Source: Entonaema liquescens (lineage: Eukaryota; Ascomycota; Sordariomycetes; Xylariales; Xylariaceae). Taken from it: a stretch of DNA of 64,000 nt. A model generated the notes under the pieces. It was not told the DNA's origin, ran no database searches, and worked only from the letters and a program-made list of their open reading frames with translations. The first letter of the stretch is position 1, and each line of letters begins with the position of its first letter. The stretch is from the NCBI GenBank assembly GCA_902805475.1, contig CADCSX010000001.1:2356001-2420000 (forward strand), given 5' to 3'. Shown in pieces: positions 45,675 to 56,975 of the stretch. The position numbers were made by a program, and so were the translations under genes.

Positions 45675-46827
45675 ATGTCTGGACAGTTCTCGTTTGGATT
45701 TTCCGGTGACGATATAGAGGATGATGGGGAATCAAACTCTGCAGGCCCACAAGTCAGCGCATCTGCGCAGCCGCAGGCGTCGGCTAGTGCATTTCCTGTT
45801 CCAGGAAAACCTTTACTCCCTGCCACCAGTCATGACTTAAACCACATGCTATCTCAGCTACCTTCAAAAATCGCTTATGGCATCTTGGACATCGATCTAG
45901 ACGGCTCTGGGACGATTCAGCTCCCCCGCCGAGAGCTATGGGATGTCCGGGTTCAGCTCATGGCCGAAGATGACGGAGGCGATACCGAGCCCGGACTGGG
46001 CAATCACGATGTGAAGACCGGAGTGTACGAAGGCGGATTCAAATCCTGGGAGAGCAGCGTGGATCTCGTCAAAGTCCTCTCGCTGTCGAAATCCTTCCTT
46101 TCTGACACCGACACGGTTCCGAGACTGATTGAGGTAAGTCTTTTCGGTCGTAATCGTCAAGTTCTGCGGAAATAACCAGAGGCGTTTCCAGCTCGGTTGT
46201 GGCACGGCTCTCCCCTCATTGGCTCTCTTCCAGTGGAGCCTCAGTCTTCGAACACCCGGCGAGAGCGCTGCCTTCTCTATAGTCTTAGCCGACTATAATC
46301 CAACTGTTTTGCAGCTCGTAACATTGCCTAACTTTATCTTGACCTGGGCTCTTCATCAAAGAGCGGACTCGCCCCTACTAGAAGGCGCCTTCTCATCGGA
46401 AGGGGAGCTAGACTTAACACCGGAAGTCCTTAAAGCCTTTGACGAATTCCTCACGGCTCGCAAGATATCACTTTCTTTCTTTTCCGGCGCCTGGTCTGCC
46501 GAATTTATCGACCTTGTAAACGCTGATAGGACTTCCAAAATAGGTAATGAAGTCGGCCAGCGAACCATTATACTTGGCGCAGAGACCATATATTCCCCAT
46601 TTGCGCTCAGCGCATTTACGCAGGCCATATTCTCCTTTCTAAAAGAGGAAAAGGCGCAGGGTAATGCGGCCGAAGCACTGGTTGGTGCCAAAAAGCTTTA
46701 TTTTGGTGTGGGTGGTTCGTTAGACGACTTTGTCACCAAAGCTCGAGAAATGGGTGCCAACGTTGAAGAGCTCCGAGAAGAGACGGAAGGTGTTCGCCGC
46801 GGTGTTGTTCGCTGCAGACTTCCGTAG
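45675..46827 (+). CDS. HPM1: Protein-histidine N-methyltransferase (Hpm1/METTL18-like)
   Basis: Two exons, 45675-46133 and 46192-46827, with a 58-nt phase-0 intron; 364 aa. An acidic start (FSFGFSGDDIEDDGE) precedes ESSVDLVKVL and the SAM-binding motif I spanning the splice junction, VPRLIE-LGCGTALPSLAL. LADYNPTVLQLVTLPN follows (acidic residue for SAM ribose), then the late strand TIILGAETIYSP. These are hallmarks of the seven-beta-strand METTL18/Hpm1 group. Yeast Hpm1 methylates a histidine of ribosomal protein Rpl3. The N-terminal WESSVDLV block is typical of the family. The frame is intact. Confidence 0.9.
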
Positions 46828-48776
46828 AGCTTTAGCCACATCTGTTCTGACCTCACGTAAATCTGCGTCAACAACGATATCTGGCATCGGGGAGGGTTAG
46901 GTCTGTTCTCTAATCCAAAATGCCCGGCTCGAACAACCAGAGCGTATATCTTCAGTCCCACGAGGTAGCTATCCCCTCGTCAGAGATTAAATGTCGACGC
47001 TGATGTATAGATCAATCTTCATAGCCGCAACATTATAGTTGAGTCATTGGATAAGGGTGGCATTATGTTTCAATTCTTTGGCCCTTCGATTCGACTTTGC
47101 GCTAAGCGGTCTGGTCCTCGGGGTATAAAATTGGTGTCCAGTTTTACCCGTTGGAATCGCAAGACGCAAGAGGTAGCTAACCTAGAATTGAGCTGATTTT
47201 CGATTCGAATGCCGGTACTAGCAAGGCGTAAGCTTGTTATTGTGATATCTATAAGGTCAATGAGTGTTAACTACCTAGGTAGTCAGCAATACATGCTGTT
47301 CATTAAAGAGTAGGACGACGAGAATGGAATGCCCCTGTAGAAACAGTCTTGAAGAACATTCATAATGACGTCCTAGTTGAGCAGTCTAGTTGAGCCTTGT
47401 CTCAATCATCAGACTCCAGGAAATGATGCCATGCGAATGAACGTTTAATAAGGGGCACTTTGCGGTGTCGATTGCAGATTCGGGAGTGGTAGGCTTGGCA
47501 GGTTATGGTTATGGAGAAACCCCCTAAATTGCATATGGGGTACCTGGGGAAAAGCTGCAAGGAGGGTTCTGACCGGGAATGCCCTTGTTACTCAGATCCA
47601 ATTGGGTCATTGATGCAGGAACCAATCACCTAAGACTGACAGCCTAGATATAGCGTGGTCTTTGGCGAGATTGCGCGGCCCCACACGTCTACTTTGGGTT
47701 ACACGGCTGCACGGGTCAAGATCCTGCCGCGAACCGGACTTTGAACTTTTCCATTGTCCATGCCTGCAGTTTCCCCTTATCAGCAGACCTCATCAGATAG
47801 AGCATCAATGTAAGTCGAGTCTTATCCTAAAACCTAAAAATCAACGAGTTATAGAATGCGCGCATTGGTAAGCATTTAAGACCCTCTGTGTATAAAAGTA
47901 ACCACCTAGCATGTACCCTAATGAGGCTCCAAATATTTCAGGGGATTAGTATATGCGGTACTAAGTTGGGCAGGCACTGCCGAATGAAATCATATGACAT
48001 TCTTCATAGGCGCATAATGCCACTAAAAGCGCAGTGTTAGCATACGAGTCCCTGGGCTGTGTTGTCCGAGGCTGCACGTCGTGTTCTAGTCTTGGCATAC
48101 GCAGCATTTTTACTACTATATGTGTGTATATAATTTGAATCTGCTTAGGTATGTAAATCGGCACAGGTAATTATATTCGTCATGCCTCAAAGTTGGAAGA
48201 GAGAACCTTGGATAGAACGGAAGTCTCCTAAACCTGATCAGGCTACAGGATGCGACAGGGCAACAGGGCAAACATTGGAAGCCACTGCAGTAACGGCCCA
48301 GACCAAGTCTACGTAAGGTCCTAGGCTTAAGGGGCGTAGATAATTGGCTAGGATTGATCTATAATACTACCACAAGACCCAACCAAGATTAGCTCTTTCC
48401 TTGAAAAGGAAAAGCACATGGCCTAGTGAAGATTGTAAAAGGCTACCTAATTGCATATTTTCCCTCAGGTTTGTCGAGTTTTTGCCGAATTGGGGTTAGT
48501 CAAATATCATTTTAGCCGTTCTTAGCTTCAAAAGTTGGTGTGCTATCGCAAGTCAATCGTGTAAGTTGCGATTGCCAATTTCCCCAGGACGCGGCCTTGT
48601 ACTTTCCTGGCCTGCTGGCGCACAACAAGTTGGACAAGAGCCTTCTTTTCTTTCACGCCAGCCGCTCATCTGAGTTTCCACTCCTTCTTCCAACATTTAC
48701 GTTCGTTTCCCAAATCCGAGTCTCTCGTCGCCTTTTCGCCTTTTCGCGTACGCTCTTCTAATCCCATCAATACTTG
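46828..48776. other. 1.9-kb intergenic region
   Basis: Only short ORFs. AACTACCTAGGTAGTC occurs near 47269. The final 300 bp become CT-rich and contain the likely transcription start of the GPI-protein gene. Confidence 0.45.
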
Positions 48777-49012
48777 GTAAGTTTATGATTTCTTTATATC
48801 GCATGAATTCGCCAGAGAAACCTCTGACATCCCACTTCTGCCTACTTGCCCACTACGTTGCAACGGTATCCAAGATCTCAATTAGCAAGCGGGAAGTGAC
48901 GGTTTGCGGGACTGGGCCATTTTAAACCATCACCTAACATCTTCGCGCGGATACCATCAACATAATTCATACCGCCCGAGCACTACTAACCTTGTTTTCT
49001 TTTCTCTTGCAG
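48777..49012 (+). other. Probable 5' UTR intron of GPI-protein gene
   Basis: Strong donor GTAAGT at 48777, branch CTACTAAC near 48983, a pyrimidine tract and acceptor TTGCAG at 49012. It ends 48 nt before the ATG and at 236 nt is much longer than coding introns here. Inferred from signals only. Confidence 0.65.
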
Positions 49013-49060
49013 ATATTCGTCACTCTTTAATTACTTTAATACACTCAACTACGCGCCAAA

Positions 49061-49838
49061 ATGAAGGTCTCTTTCGTCTCTGCCATCCTTGCCGCCCTCC
49101 CGGCCTGGGCAGTGGTCATCACCAACAGCAACTTCAACGGCATCGAGGCCGGTAAGGCTTTCGAGGTTACCTGGTCTGATGCTACTGGCCCGGTTAGCCT
49201 TACCTTGAAGGACGGTCCCTCTGACAACCTCAAGACTGTCTCCGAGATTACCTGTAAGTTTTATAGAAACTTGATAGTCTGCTTCCAATCACTAACGATG
49301 CACAGCCGGCGAGACTGGCACGAGCTACACTTGGGTTCCCTCGTCTTCTCTGCCTTCCGGCACTTATGCCCTCCAGATCAGCGATGGCACCGACGTGAAC
49401 TACAGTGAGCAGTTCGAGATTTCAGGCGGTTCTGCTAGCAGCTCTTCGGCCAGTTCCACGGTCTCGCAGACTAGCACGTCTTCGGCTGTCACCTCGTCGT
49501 CTACTGTCGCTAGCAGCGCTACTATCACTAGCAGTGAGACTTCTTCGACTCCTACTAGTTCTAGCGCATCGTCTGGGTCTTCCAGCTTCACTACCAGCAC
49601 CAGCAGCGGTTCTATCAGCAGTGGTTCTATCACCTCATCTAGCACCCGTGCCAGTTCCAGTAAGTCTAGCATATATGGCCATATTTAGATTTAGTAACCT
49701 AACAAAAACGTAGCTTCTTCTGCAGCCAGAACCTCGTCTGCCACTTCCGAGTCGGTCGTGCCCAACACGAATGCCGCTCAGACGGTGGCTCCGTTTGTGG
49801 CCCCGATGCTTCTCGCAGTCGGTGCGGTTTTCATGTAA
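49061..49838 (+). CDS. Kre9/Knh1-like Ser-Thr-rich GPI-anchored wall protein (paralogue of 6226-7110)
   Basis: Three exons, 49061-49253, 49306-49659 and 49714-49838, with introns of 52 and 54 nt; 223 aa with a closed frame. Signal peptide MKVSFVSAILAALPAWAVV. The Kre9/Knh1 Ig-like domain runs from ITNSNFNGIEAGKAFEVTW to SYTWVPSSSLPSGTYALQIS. It is followed by about 75 residues of nearly pure Ser/Thr and a hydrophobic end (TVAPFVAPMLLAVGAVFM) that fits a GPI signal. The first intron interrupts the domain just before the SGETGTSYTW strand, as in the gene at 6226-7110, supporting common descent. Expected at the plasma membrane or wall, heavily O-mannosylated. Role in beta-1,6-glucan assembly is known for yeast Kre9 and only presumed here. 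Confidence 0.9.
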
Positions 49839-51514
49839 GCACATGATGTGACTCGCGCTATTCAACAGGAGTAGCACGAATTTCTCAGCCCGACATATTT
49901 CGTTGTACAAATACGTTTTTCGCCTCCCGTACAATGATATATACTGGCACTTGACGCTTAATGGAAGGGAACATGTGTTTTATGAGCTATTGCTATTAAA
50001 GGGATCTCGACGTATGAAGCGTATTGGGATTACTTCGTTGTATACGTAAGGTATCCCAGATCAATGTATAATCTTCTCAGCGAAAGGTATTTTGCCTCGC
50101 ATAGTCGTGATAGGATCCATCTGCTATTACCTATTTAATGAAACTCTGATCGTTCAGTAATAATAAGATCTCGATACTGGAATGGCGTTTGGTCGTTAAG
50201 GCAGGTTTGCCAAGTCCGTCTTTCTCCACTTACATATCTGATCTAAAACTTCGGTGCGGGAACTTGCATGCAGAAAACACCCAATAGGATAATAAGCATG
50301 TGTAGTTGAGACGTCTCAAAGTTCATGTCTTAAATTCGTTCATGCTTCTAAGGCTTCCAATGTCTTAAGGTTGTGGAGGCGTCTTTTTGTTTTCTCGTCG
50401 ATTTCCAACCTTAGGTAATAAAAGAGTCTATGGCTAACCCATGAGCTATGGTTTGTGTACTTGTGTAAATATCTTGACTGTATCTTGATTTACTTCTACC
50501 TGGAACGATATCTACATCTTAAGTGAACAGATGGAGATATAAACGGCTATTGCATGCTCTCATGATGCCTGCTGCGTAACGTAGACTGTGGCGATATGGG
50601 TGACGACATACATTCCAACAGAATAAGTATTGTATACCGTAAATATTATTACTCAATGCTTGGGTATTATGATGTCTGGTTTGTATGTATAAACAGACTT
50701 CTGGTATGGATGGAGGCTAAGGGGTAAGACATTCCCACGGCTGTCTCGGACCCTAGCGGGGAGGTTAATCATACGGATGACTTCCTTTCTGTAGCAATCT
50801 TCGGCCGATTGTGTCTCACTAGGTGGAAGATGTCCTAATTGCCTATTTATAGCTAACTCTAGGTTAGGTTAGTCCGACACAATGACAATATATTCATTTT
50901 TAATACTCGGGAGTAATCGATATAGGTAGATGAATGAATGCATGTATCGAAAAAAGGGATGTTATCAGAATATTCGTGATTCATCCCAAGTCGCATTACA
51001 ATGAATTCCAAGGCGTTAACCATCGTTCTTGGTAGTAAGAAAGTTAGGCGTCATCCCATATGTCAGAGCGTCGCCATAACTCTCTGTGGGATGCTCGGGC
51101 AATCTCAATAATCCCTAACTACTGCAACTAGACATTCTCATAAATTTCAGAGGCTTAAGGCTTAATACATACGAACTATCCCGTTCTCAACAAACTATAA
51201 TGGACGTCCCATTGAAAGCGAATGTCGTATCATGTAAACCCCACATATTACTCATAGTAGGTCCTGTAGTCAGGTTGCTAGCTAGACCGGGTGGCTATGT
51301 ATCCGCCATAACATTAGAAACCCTCTCATTTTGACTATTATAGTCATGATCTCAAGACAGAATACTCTGACATTCCATAGTATCCAGAGACCGCGAGCGT
51401 GAGGTGGTGGATTTTCGCTCAGTTTACTAATCCCCCTTTCCTCCTTTCTTCATCATTGTTAGAACCGCCTCAAAGCCTATCAGCCCACAATATCTTTCAC
51501 GACAAGTAGCCTCC
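49839..51514. other. 1.7-kb convergent 3' region
   Basis: Between the stops of the GPI-protein gene and PEX5. AT-leaning, with no credible ORF. Confidence 0.5.
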
Positions 51515-53521
51515 TTAAAAATCGATCTCGCCACGGAAAGACTCGGGATCGACACCAGGTAGAACCTTCTCCGCGAGATCCCTGCGACCCATTTGCGTGA
51601 AGACGCGGCGCAGAGTGTCGTACAAGTTCGTGCTCCTGTTTTGGGTGGTCATGGCATCGAGCTGAGCATCGCTGACGCCGCCACCCAGGAGTTCGCGGGC
51701 CTTTTCGCGGCCCTCCTTTTCCACCGTCTTGTGCATGCTGAGCGCCGCCAGCAGGTGGCCCGCTGCCTCCTCGTGGCATCCCATGTTGATGCAGCTGACT
51801 CCTAGGTTGTACCGAGCGCGCACGAAGTTGGGTTTCAGCGTTAACGCTTTCTCGTACGCCGCGATCGCGTCCTCGCTCTTACCACTGTTGGCCAACGTTG
51901 CACCGAGACGGTTCCACAGCAGGTGCACTTGGTTTTGCCGGTTAGACGCTCCGAGCTCAGATGATGCCAGCGCCGCCGAGAAGCAGTCCACGGCCTTGTC
52001 GTACTCTTCGGCACCGTAGAACAGCACACCCAGGCCTACCTGCACATCCGGGTCCATATGCTCACCGTCTGGGCTAAGGCGTGCGGCCTTTATGAAGAGT
52101 TGCGTGACGCGGTCGTGAAGCTGTTGGCGCTCTGTGAAGCCTATTTCGGCGGGGGAGGAGAGGTCGCTGGGTGAGATGACGGAAGGATACATGACGGATA
52201 ACCATCGCTCTAGGGTTCGGTAAGCTATGCTATCATAGCCTTCGTTCGTATAGGAAACTGCCAAGGTCATGAGAGCGGGAGCGTTATTCGGGTCGAGGTT
52301 CTTAGCCTGCTCCAACGCCCGGATAGCTGCCGTCTCTTTCTCGTTTTGTGCCTGAGCCATACCCAACTGAACCCATGCGTCTACATGGTTCGGGTCTTTT
52401 GAACAGCGGCCTCGAAAGCGAGAGAGGCTAACGAAAGATTACCACCCTCGTCGACGATCCGCATACCTTCTTCAAATGGATTCGCGGTGTCCTTGAACAG
52501 GTTCTCCTCTTCGAAGAGATAATTCTCTACTGCAGGGTCGCCCATTAACCTGCTATTGGCGCCAGGCATGCCCCAGTCTCCGAAGCGGTCGGCCCAGTCG
52601 GGATCGCCCAACTGCTCAACCCACTCTTCCTCGTTGATGACTTCTTTAGCGGCCGCCTCCTCTGCTCGAATGCCTCTCCAGATCGACTCGAAGTCTCCGA
52701 ACTCATTCGTCTCCGACTCCAGAATCTGTTCGTCAAGCTTGTTGAGCTCAGGTTCTAGGTCGGTGGATACATCTTTTTCCTTGACATCCTTCTCCTGTAG
52801 CTCTAACTGCTTGAATTGCTCCTCCCACTGCTGATCGTCCAGTTCCACTACTTTTTCTTTTCCCTTTCCTTTGTCTTGGTCGACACTTGGCCCGAACTGC
52901 TGCTGGGGCATAGGACGGTACATGGGCATGTTGCTCATACCGTAGCCCATGCCCATGCCATTCATCATTCCCATCTGCCCCATCTGCCCCATCATTGGGT
53001 TTTGATATTGCATCGCTGAAGGCATGGGACTCGCTCGGGATGAGTTTGCTTGGCTTGTCATCTGCTGAAACTTGGCGTAATCTTCGGGGCTAAACTGTGT
53101 GCCCTGAGGAACCTTGAATGCGGATTCCATAGCTGCTTGCGGGTTCTGTTGGAATTCATTCGCCCATGCCGGCGAAGTCGAGTTCGCTCGTAGGTGAACA
53201 CCGTGGGCGGGATGATCTAATCGTATCTGGTTCATGCCTTCAAGAGGCATGTTGGGTAATTGGCCATTCTGCTGCAGGAAGCCGTTCATCATCTATGGGC
53301 ATACACTATTAGCTCATGCATTCATAGTAGCTATTAATTGCTCGTACCTCATCTTGCGGTCCATGCTGTGCAGTACTGCGGAAGCCGCCCATGCTACCTT
53401 GGGGAGTTCCATTTCTAATGCGATCTCTTTGTAGACTGTTGTCTTCCTGGGTATGCTTTGCGAACTGGCTCAGAGGGTTGCCCGCCGTTGAGCACTCGGG
53501 CCCGCCACCAAGGAAAGACAT
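51515..53521 (-). CDS. PEX5: PEX5, peroxisomal targeting signal 1 receptor (1-nt frame break)
   Basis: Two exons, 53521-53348 and 53292-51515, with a 55-nt phase-0 intron; 650 aa once one base is restored. The N-terminus MSFLGGGPECSTAGNPLSQF carries the conserved Cys used for mono-ubiquitination and recycling. Several WxxxF/Y-type Pex14/Pex13-binding motifs follow (WANEF, WEEQF, WADRF). The C-terminal half is TPR repeats binding SKL-type tripeptides: NLDPNNAPALMTLAVSYTNE, DPDVQVGLGVLFYGAEEYDK, LWNRLGATLANSGKSEDA and ARYNLGVSCINMG. The frame breaks at 52397-52400 (TTTT plus strand, AAAA in the gene). With one more A, Val-Gln-Lys-Asp-Pro-Asn-His-Val-Asp-Ala-Trp reads straight through as the first TPR. 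The cytosolic receptor shuttles matrix proteins into peroxisomes; loss blocks most import, so a true null in a living strain is unlikely. Confidence 0.93.
52397..52400 (-). other. Frame break in PEX5 (A4 run)
   Basis: As printed, the frame ends six codons after the run, at a TAG following Lys-Thr-Arg-Thr-Met. One added A restores the first TPR without other changes. Confidence 0.85.
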
Positions 53522-54641
53522 GTCGGAAGGTAATTTATATACAATATGACTGATTGAATTGGTGAAGAGAGTTACGCGCAAAAATATGACACAGGTCCTT
53601 GGTAATGGTAATGGGCGATATTGATGGTGGGTTTAGAAGAAAGTTGAACGATGCCGACCCGCCACAATCAAGTCGATCGTCGGAAAGTAGAAAGTGGAAA
53701 AGCAGCGGCGGAAGTTAGTGTCACTAAGGGTAAACTAACACGTATGTAGAACCTCGTATTCTCACAGTATAATACGGAGAAAAAAGATACAAGATTATTA
53801 GATGTATGCACGAAGATGTTTCGTGAGGTCTGTAAAACGATGTTAGAAAAAGAAGGAATATATTCACATGTAGATGAAAGATGGATGAACTGTGTTTACC
53901 GTCTCTATTACAAAGCCGTTTCTGACAAGTGAGGTCACCGCACTAGAGTCACTAGCGTAACTATGGTACCTAAATTTCGCCCAAGATGCCGAGGAAAAGC
54001 CCACAGGCCAGAACCTATGTCCGCTATAAACAAACCTTGCGGCAACCCACCGAGGTCAATGGTTTGCTCCACTAAAGCTTCGTGGTAACCTTCCATTTGA
54101 CTATTAAGTGGTCCGTGCGAACCGATATATCGCTGGCTTCATGTGTAGATACCTTACTGAGGGCATAGGTGTGCGAACCCAAGTGACCATACCTAAGTTA
54201 TATATTTATTCTCGAAACGTCTCATGTTAATCAACAAATTATTTATGAGTACCTTACTTCGAGTTATATTCGCCATAACGTTAACACATGGAGCGAGCAA
54301 GTACCAAAAAACGGTCAGAGAGAAGTTGTACATTCAGTTTCCCTAAGAAAACTGCATTCGTGCTAGCTACCTAGATTTGGTAGAGGCGGCCCTTCTTAAA
54401 AAGAAATTGAGCTCCTGTTGTTACATACAATAACTTTCCATTCAATGGATGGATATCTGCTAGTAAGGCCTCATCCGCGTTGCCTCGAACCTCTCATCTA
54501 TCATCATGGTCTTCCTGATCGCGGGTCACATACCCCATACCCCACCTCATTGCCTACCAGACAATGCTTTCTGGAATATGAAATTATGGCCACTGGCTCC
54601 AAGGCAAAAGCATCGCACCCATTGAAACTCGCCTACAAGCT
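53522..54641. other. PEX5 promoter and RRM-gene 3' region
   Basis: 1.1 kb. No gene is visible; the ORF 54418-54645 has no family features. Confidence 0.5.
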
Positions 54642-55617
54642 CTAGTATCGGCCCTGGTCATTTCGGCCCCGGTTAAATCCCCGTTCCCGGGCACCATCCC
54701 GGGCATATCCCTCGCGTGAGGGCCTCGTATGAGGAGCTGCGTAGTCAACGCGGAGGACGCGGTCTCCAAGCTGGTAATTCTGGAGCTTTTCTAGTGCCAC
54801 CTTGGCATCCTCAGCATCCTTGAAGTCAGCGTGGGCAAAGCCACGGGGCCAACCAGTGTTGCGGTCTACAGCTACGCGGACGTTGACAACATTGGGCAGA
54901 TCCCGGAAGATCATGTTCAGGTCAGAATCGGACGTCTCGTACGGAATGTTGCCGATGTAGAGCGAAGTTGTCGGCTCCAGCGGGGACTTCGCAGGTCGCG
55001 GGACAGAAGTCGATGTCCTGGGCTGGACAAAGAGGCGACGACCCTGCCAGAATGAGTTGTCTGCCTCCTGAATGGCGCGGGCTGCCTCTTCTTCATTCGA
55101 ATAGTGGATGAAACAGAAGCTATAAAAATTTTTGTTAGCCAACAAAATCGATGATAAGAGACCAAAGGGCTTCTAAAACAATGCGCTTATTTACGTACCC
55201 TTTGCTGGCACCCGAGGGATCACGAGCAATGCGAAGCTCTGTGATCTCACCATACTTGTTGAATGCTTCCCTGATAAGATCATCAGTGACCTCGTAGGGA
55301 AGGTTTCTGACGAAAATCTTCTTGGCAAGGTCTGGGTCCTCCGAGGGGGCGGGGTCCCGGACACCCTCGCTCTCATCTTGGGCTACTCGTGATGTCTGGG
55401 AGAAATAACGAGCCAGAGGCATGATAGTAGCCGGTCGCGCGTTCGCCTTGCAGATTTGCATGGCAAAAGAAGCAATCTGCTTCCGCGGAACAGCAGCGAC
55501 AATGGCTGAAGAGCATGCTGCTCTAGCAGCTGCGCGTCGGAGGGAATGCCTATTAAATTCCAATTGTTAGCTGTCATACATCTTTTTCAGAACAGGAAAA
55601 GAATTAGCATCGTACAT
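54642..55617 (-). CDS. Two-RRM mitochondrial RNA-binding protein; start codon split by an intron
   Basis: Exons 55617-55616 (AT of the start codon), 55549-55199 and 55119-54642, with introns of 66 and 79 nt; 276 aa. Splicing joins AT to G, giving MHSLRRAAARAACSSAIVAA, a classic Arg/Ala presequence, with RYFSQTSR further on typical of a cleavage region. RRM1: RNP2 KIFVRNLP and an RNP1-like KGFCFIHYS assembled across the second intron. RRM2: RNP2 SLYIGNIP and RNP1 RGFAHADF. The tail is Arg/Gly-rich (GARERGFNRGRNDQGRY). Likely acts in organellar RNA metabolism; the exact target is unknown. If the first intron is retained, the same ATG yields a 16-codon dead-end ORF, so splicing could gate expression. 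A downstream Met (MQICKAN or MPLARYF) is the alternative start. Confidence 0.82.
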
Positions 55618-56975
55618 TGTGATGATAGAATTTGTCAAGTAGCAGAAATTCCCGGTTGAATGATTTGAATGTGCGGTTACAGAATGTATGTGAAGACCTC
55701 AATTTATAAGTGATTCTTGCAGCAGAAACTTTTTTTTTATCGTTGAAAAAATTTCGACTCCACTAACAAACCGCCCACATAGTGTGCGCACCTTATCTGC
55801 TTATCCGCACGAGTTACGCCACTTGCCTTAGTTGAATTTGGCTAGCCTACTTAGCCAGGTACCTTAGTACCGAATAACCGAATAGCACAATTGAATCTTC
55901 AGCACTTGATGCTGATTCATCAGATAATCTTAATTTTTATCTTCTTTCTAAACATTCCAAATATTCCAACTTGATGTTGAATGATGTTGAATAATGTAGG
56001 TAGATTCAGATTTACCTATTATATTTATTTGTTCCACCCCAAGTTGAACCTCTTAGGCGTAGGCTGTCTTAGACTCTTATAACAAAAGTAAGCTCTGTTT
56101 TTTTTTAAATAAAAAAACACGGGTTATGAGTTGCTAGTAAACCATCAAACTCGTTTCGAGACCGATATAAATCTTAGATATGTGGCTATATCATATCTTC
56201 GCCGTCCGAACTACGGTCTATTTGACCAGTGTTGCTTAGGTAGGTGACCCGAGTTTCAAAGGATCGTTACACGCCATTCTAACTCCCACCACAACCCTGA
56301 AGCCTTTTCTTTTTTTGTAAAACCTCTCGCACTATGTCCCTCCATCCATATCCCAAAAAATATCATCGTAGCTTCACCGCTCGTGAATTTAAACTGCCCA
56401 AACCCGTAACACAAAATAAGCCGAGCAACAGAACGGCGGGTATATATGTATATACACTCCAACAAGCTCAACGCGAGCAGCGGTAAAACCGTGAACGGCA
56501 CATCAAAAGCCGGCACCCTAGCAAGAACCGACTAACCGTCGATGTCTGCAGCCAAGTTCATCCGCTGCCTGAAAATAAAATTTCGCACCTCCTTCATTTT
56601 TCTATATATAAAAAATAGGATGTCCCTCTGGACTAGAGATTTAGGGGTCAAGATTAGGTGAGGGATGACTAGCATCAATCCACACCTTGATATTGTCGGC
56701 GAGTCCGAACGGATCCAATAGCAGCCACCCGACTCAGTTCCACCAACGCCAAAATAGCAAAACTACCTTAGGTAGGTAGTAGCCTTATTCCGACATAATA
56801 TCCTCAGTATCAAGTTCACCCGCACCCAGCTCCGGGGTGTTCATCGACGGGACAACCGTCTGCTTGTACGGGTATCGATGAGAAAGCACTGGAAGTCTCT
56901 AGTTTTGATAGCTGCCGCTCCCCTATATGATATGTTTACAACAACAAAAAGAAATATGAATGATAGTAGTTATGG
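55618..56975. other. RRM-gene promoter and bHLH-gene 3' region
   Basis: 1.36 kb. Contains T runs (55731-55738, 56098-56106) and TACCTTAGGTAGGTAG near 56764. No gene is visible. Confidence 0.5.

Noticed and set aside
49400..49672. Minus ORF over the Ser/Thr stalk
   Set aside because: Antisense image of a Ser/Thr repeat, rich in Leu/Glu/Val; not a gene.
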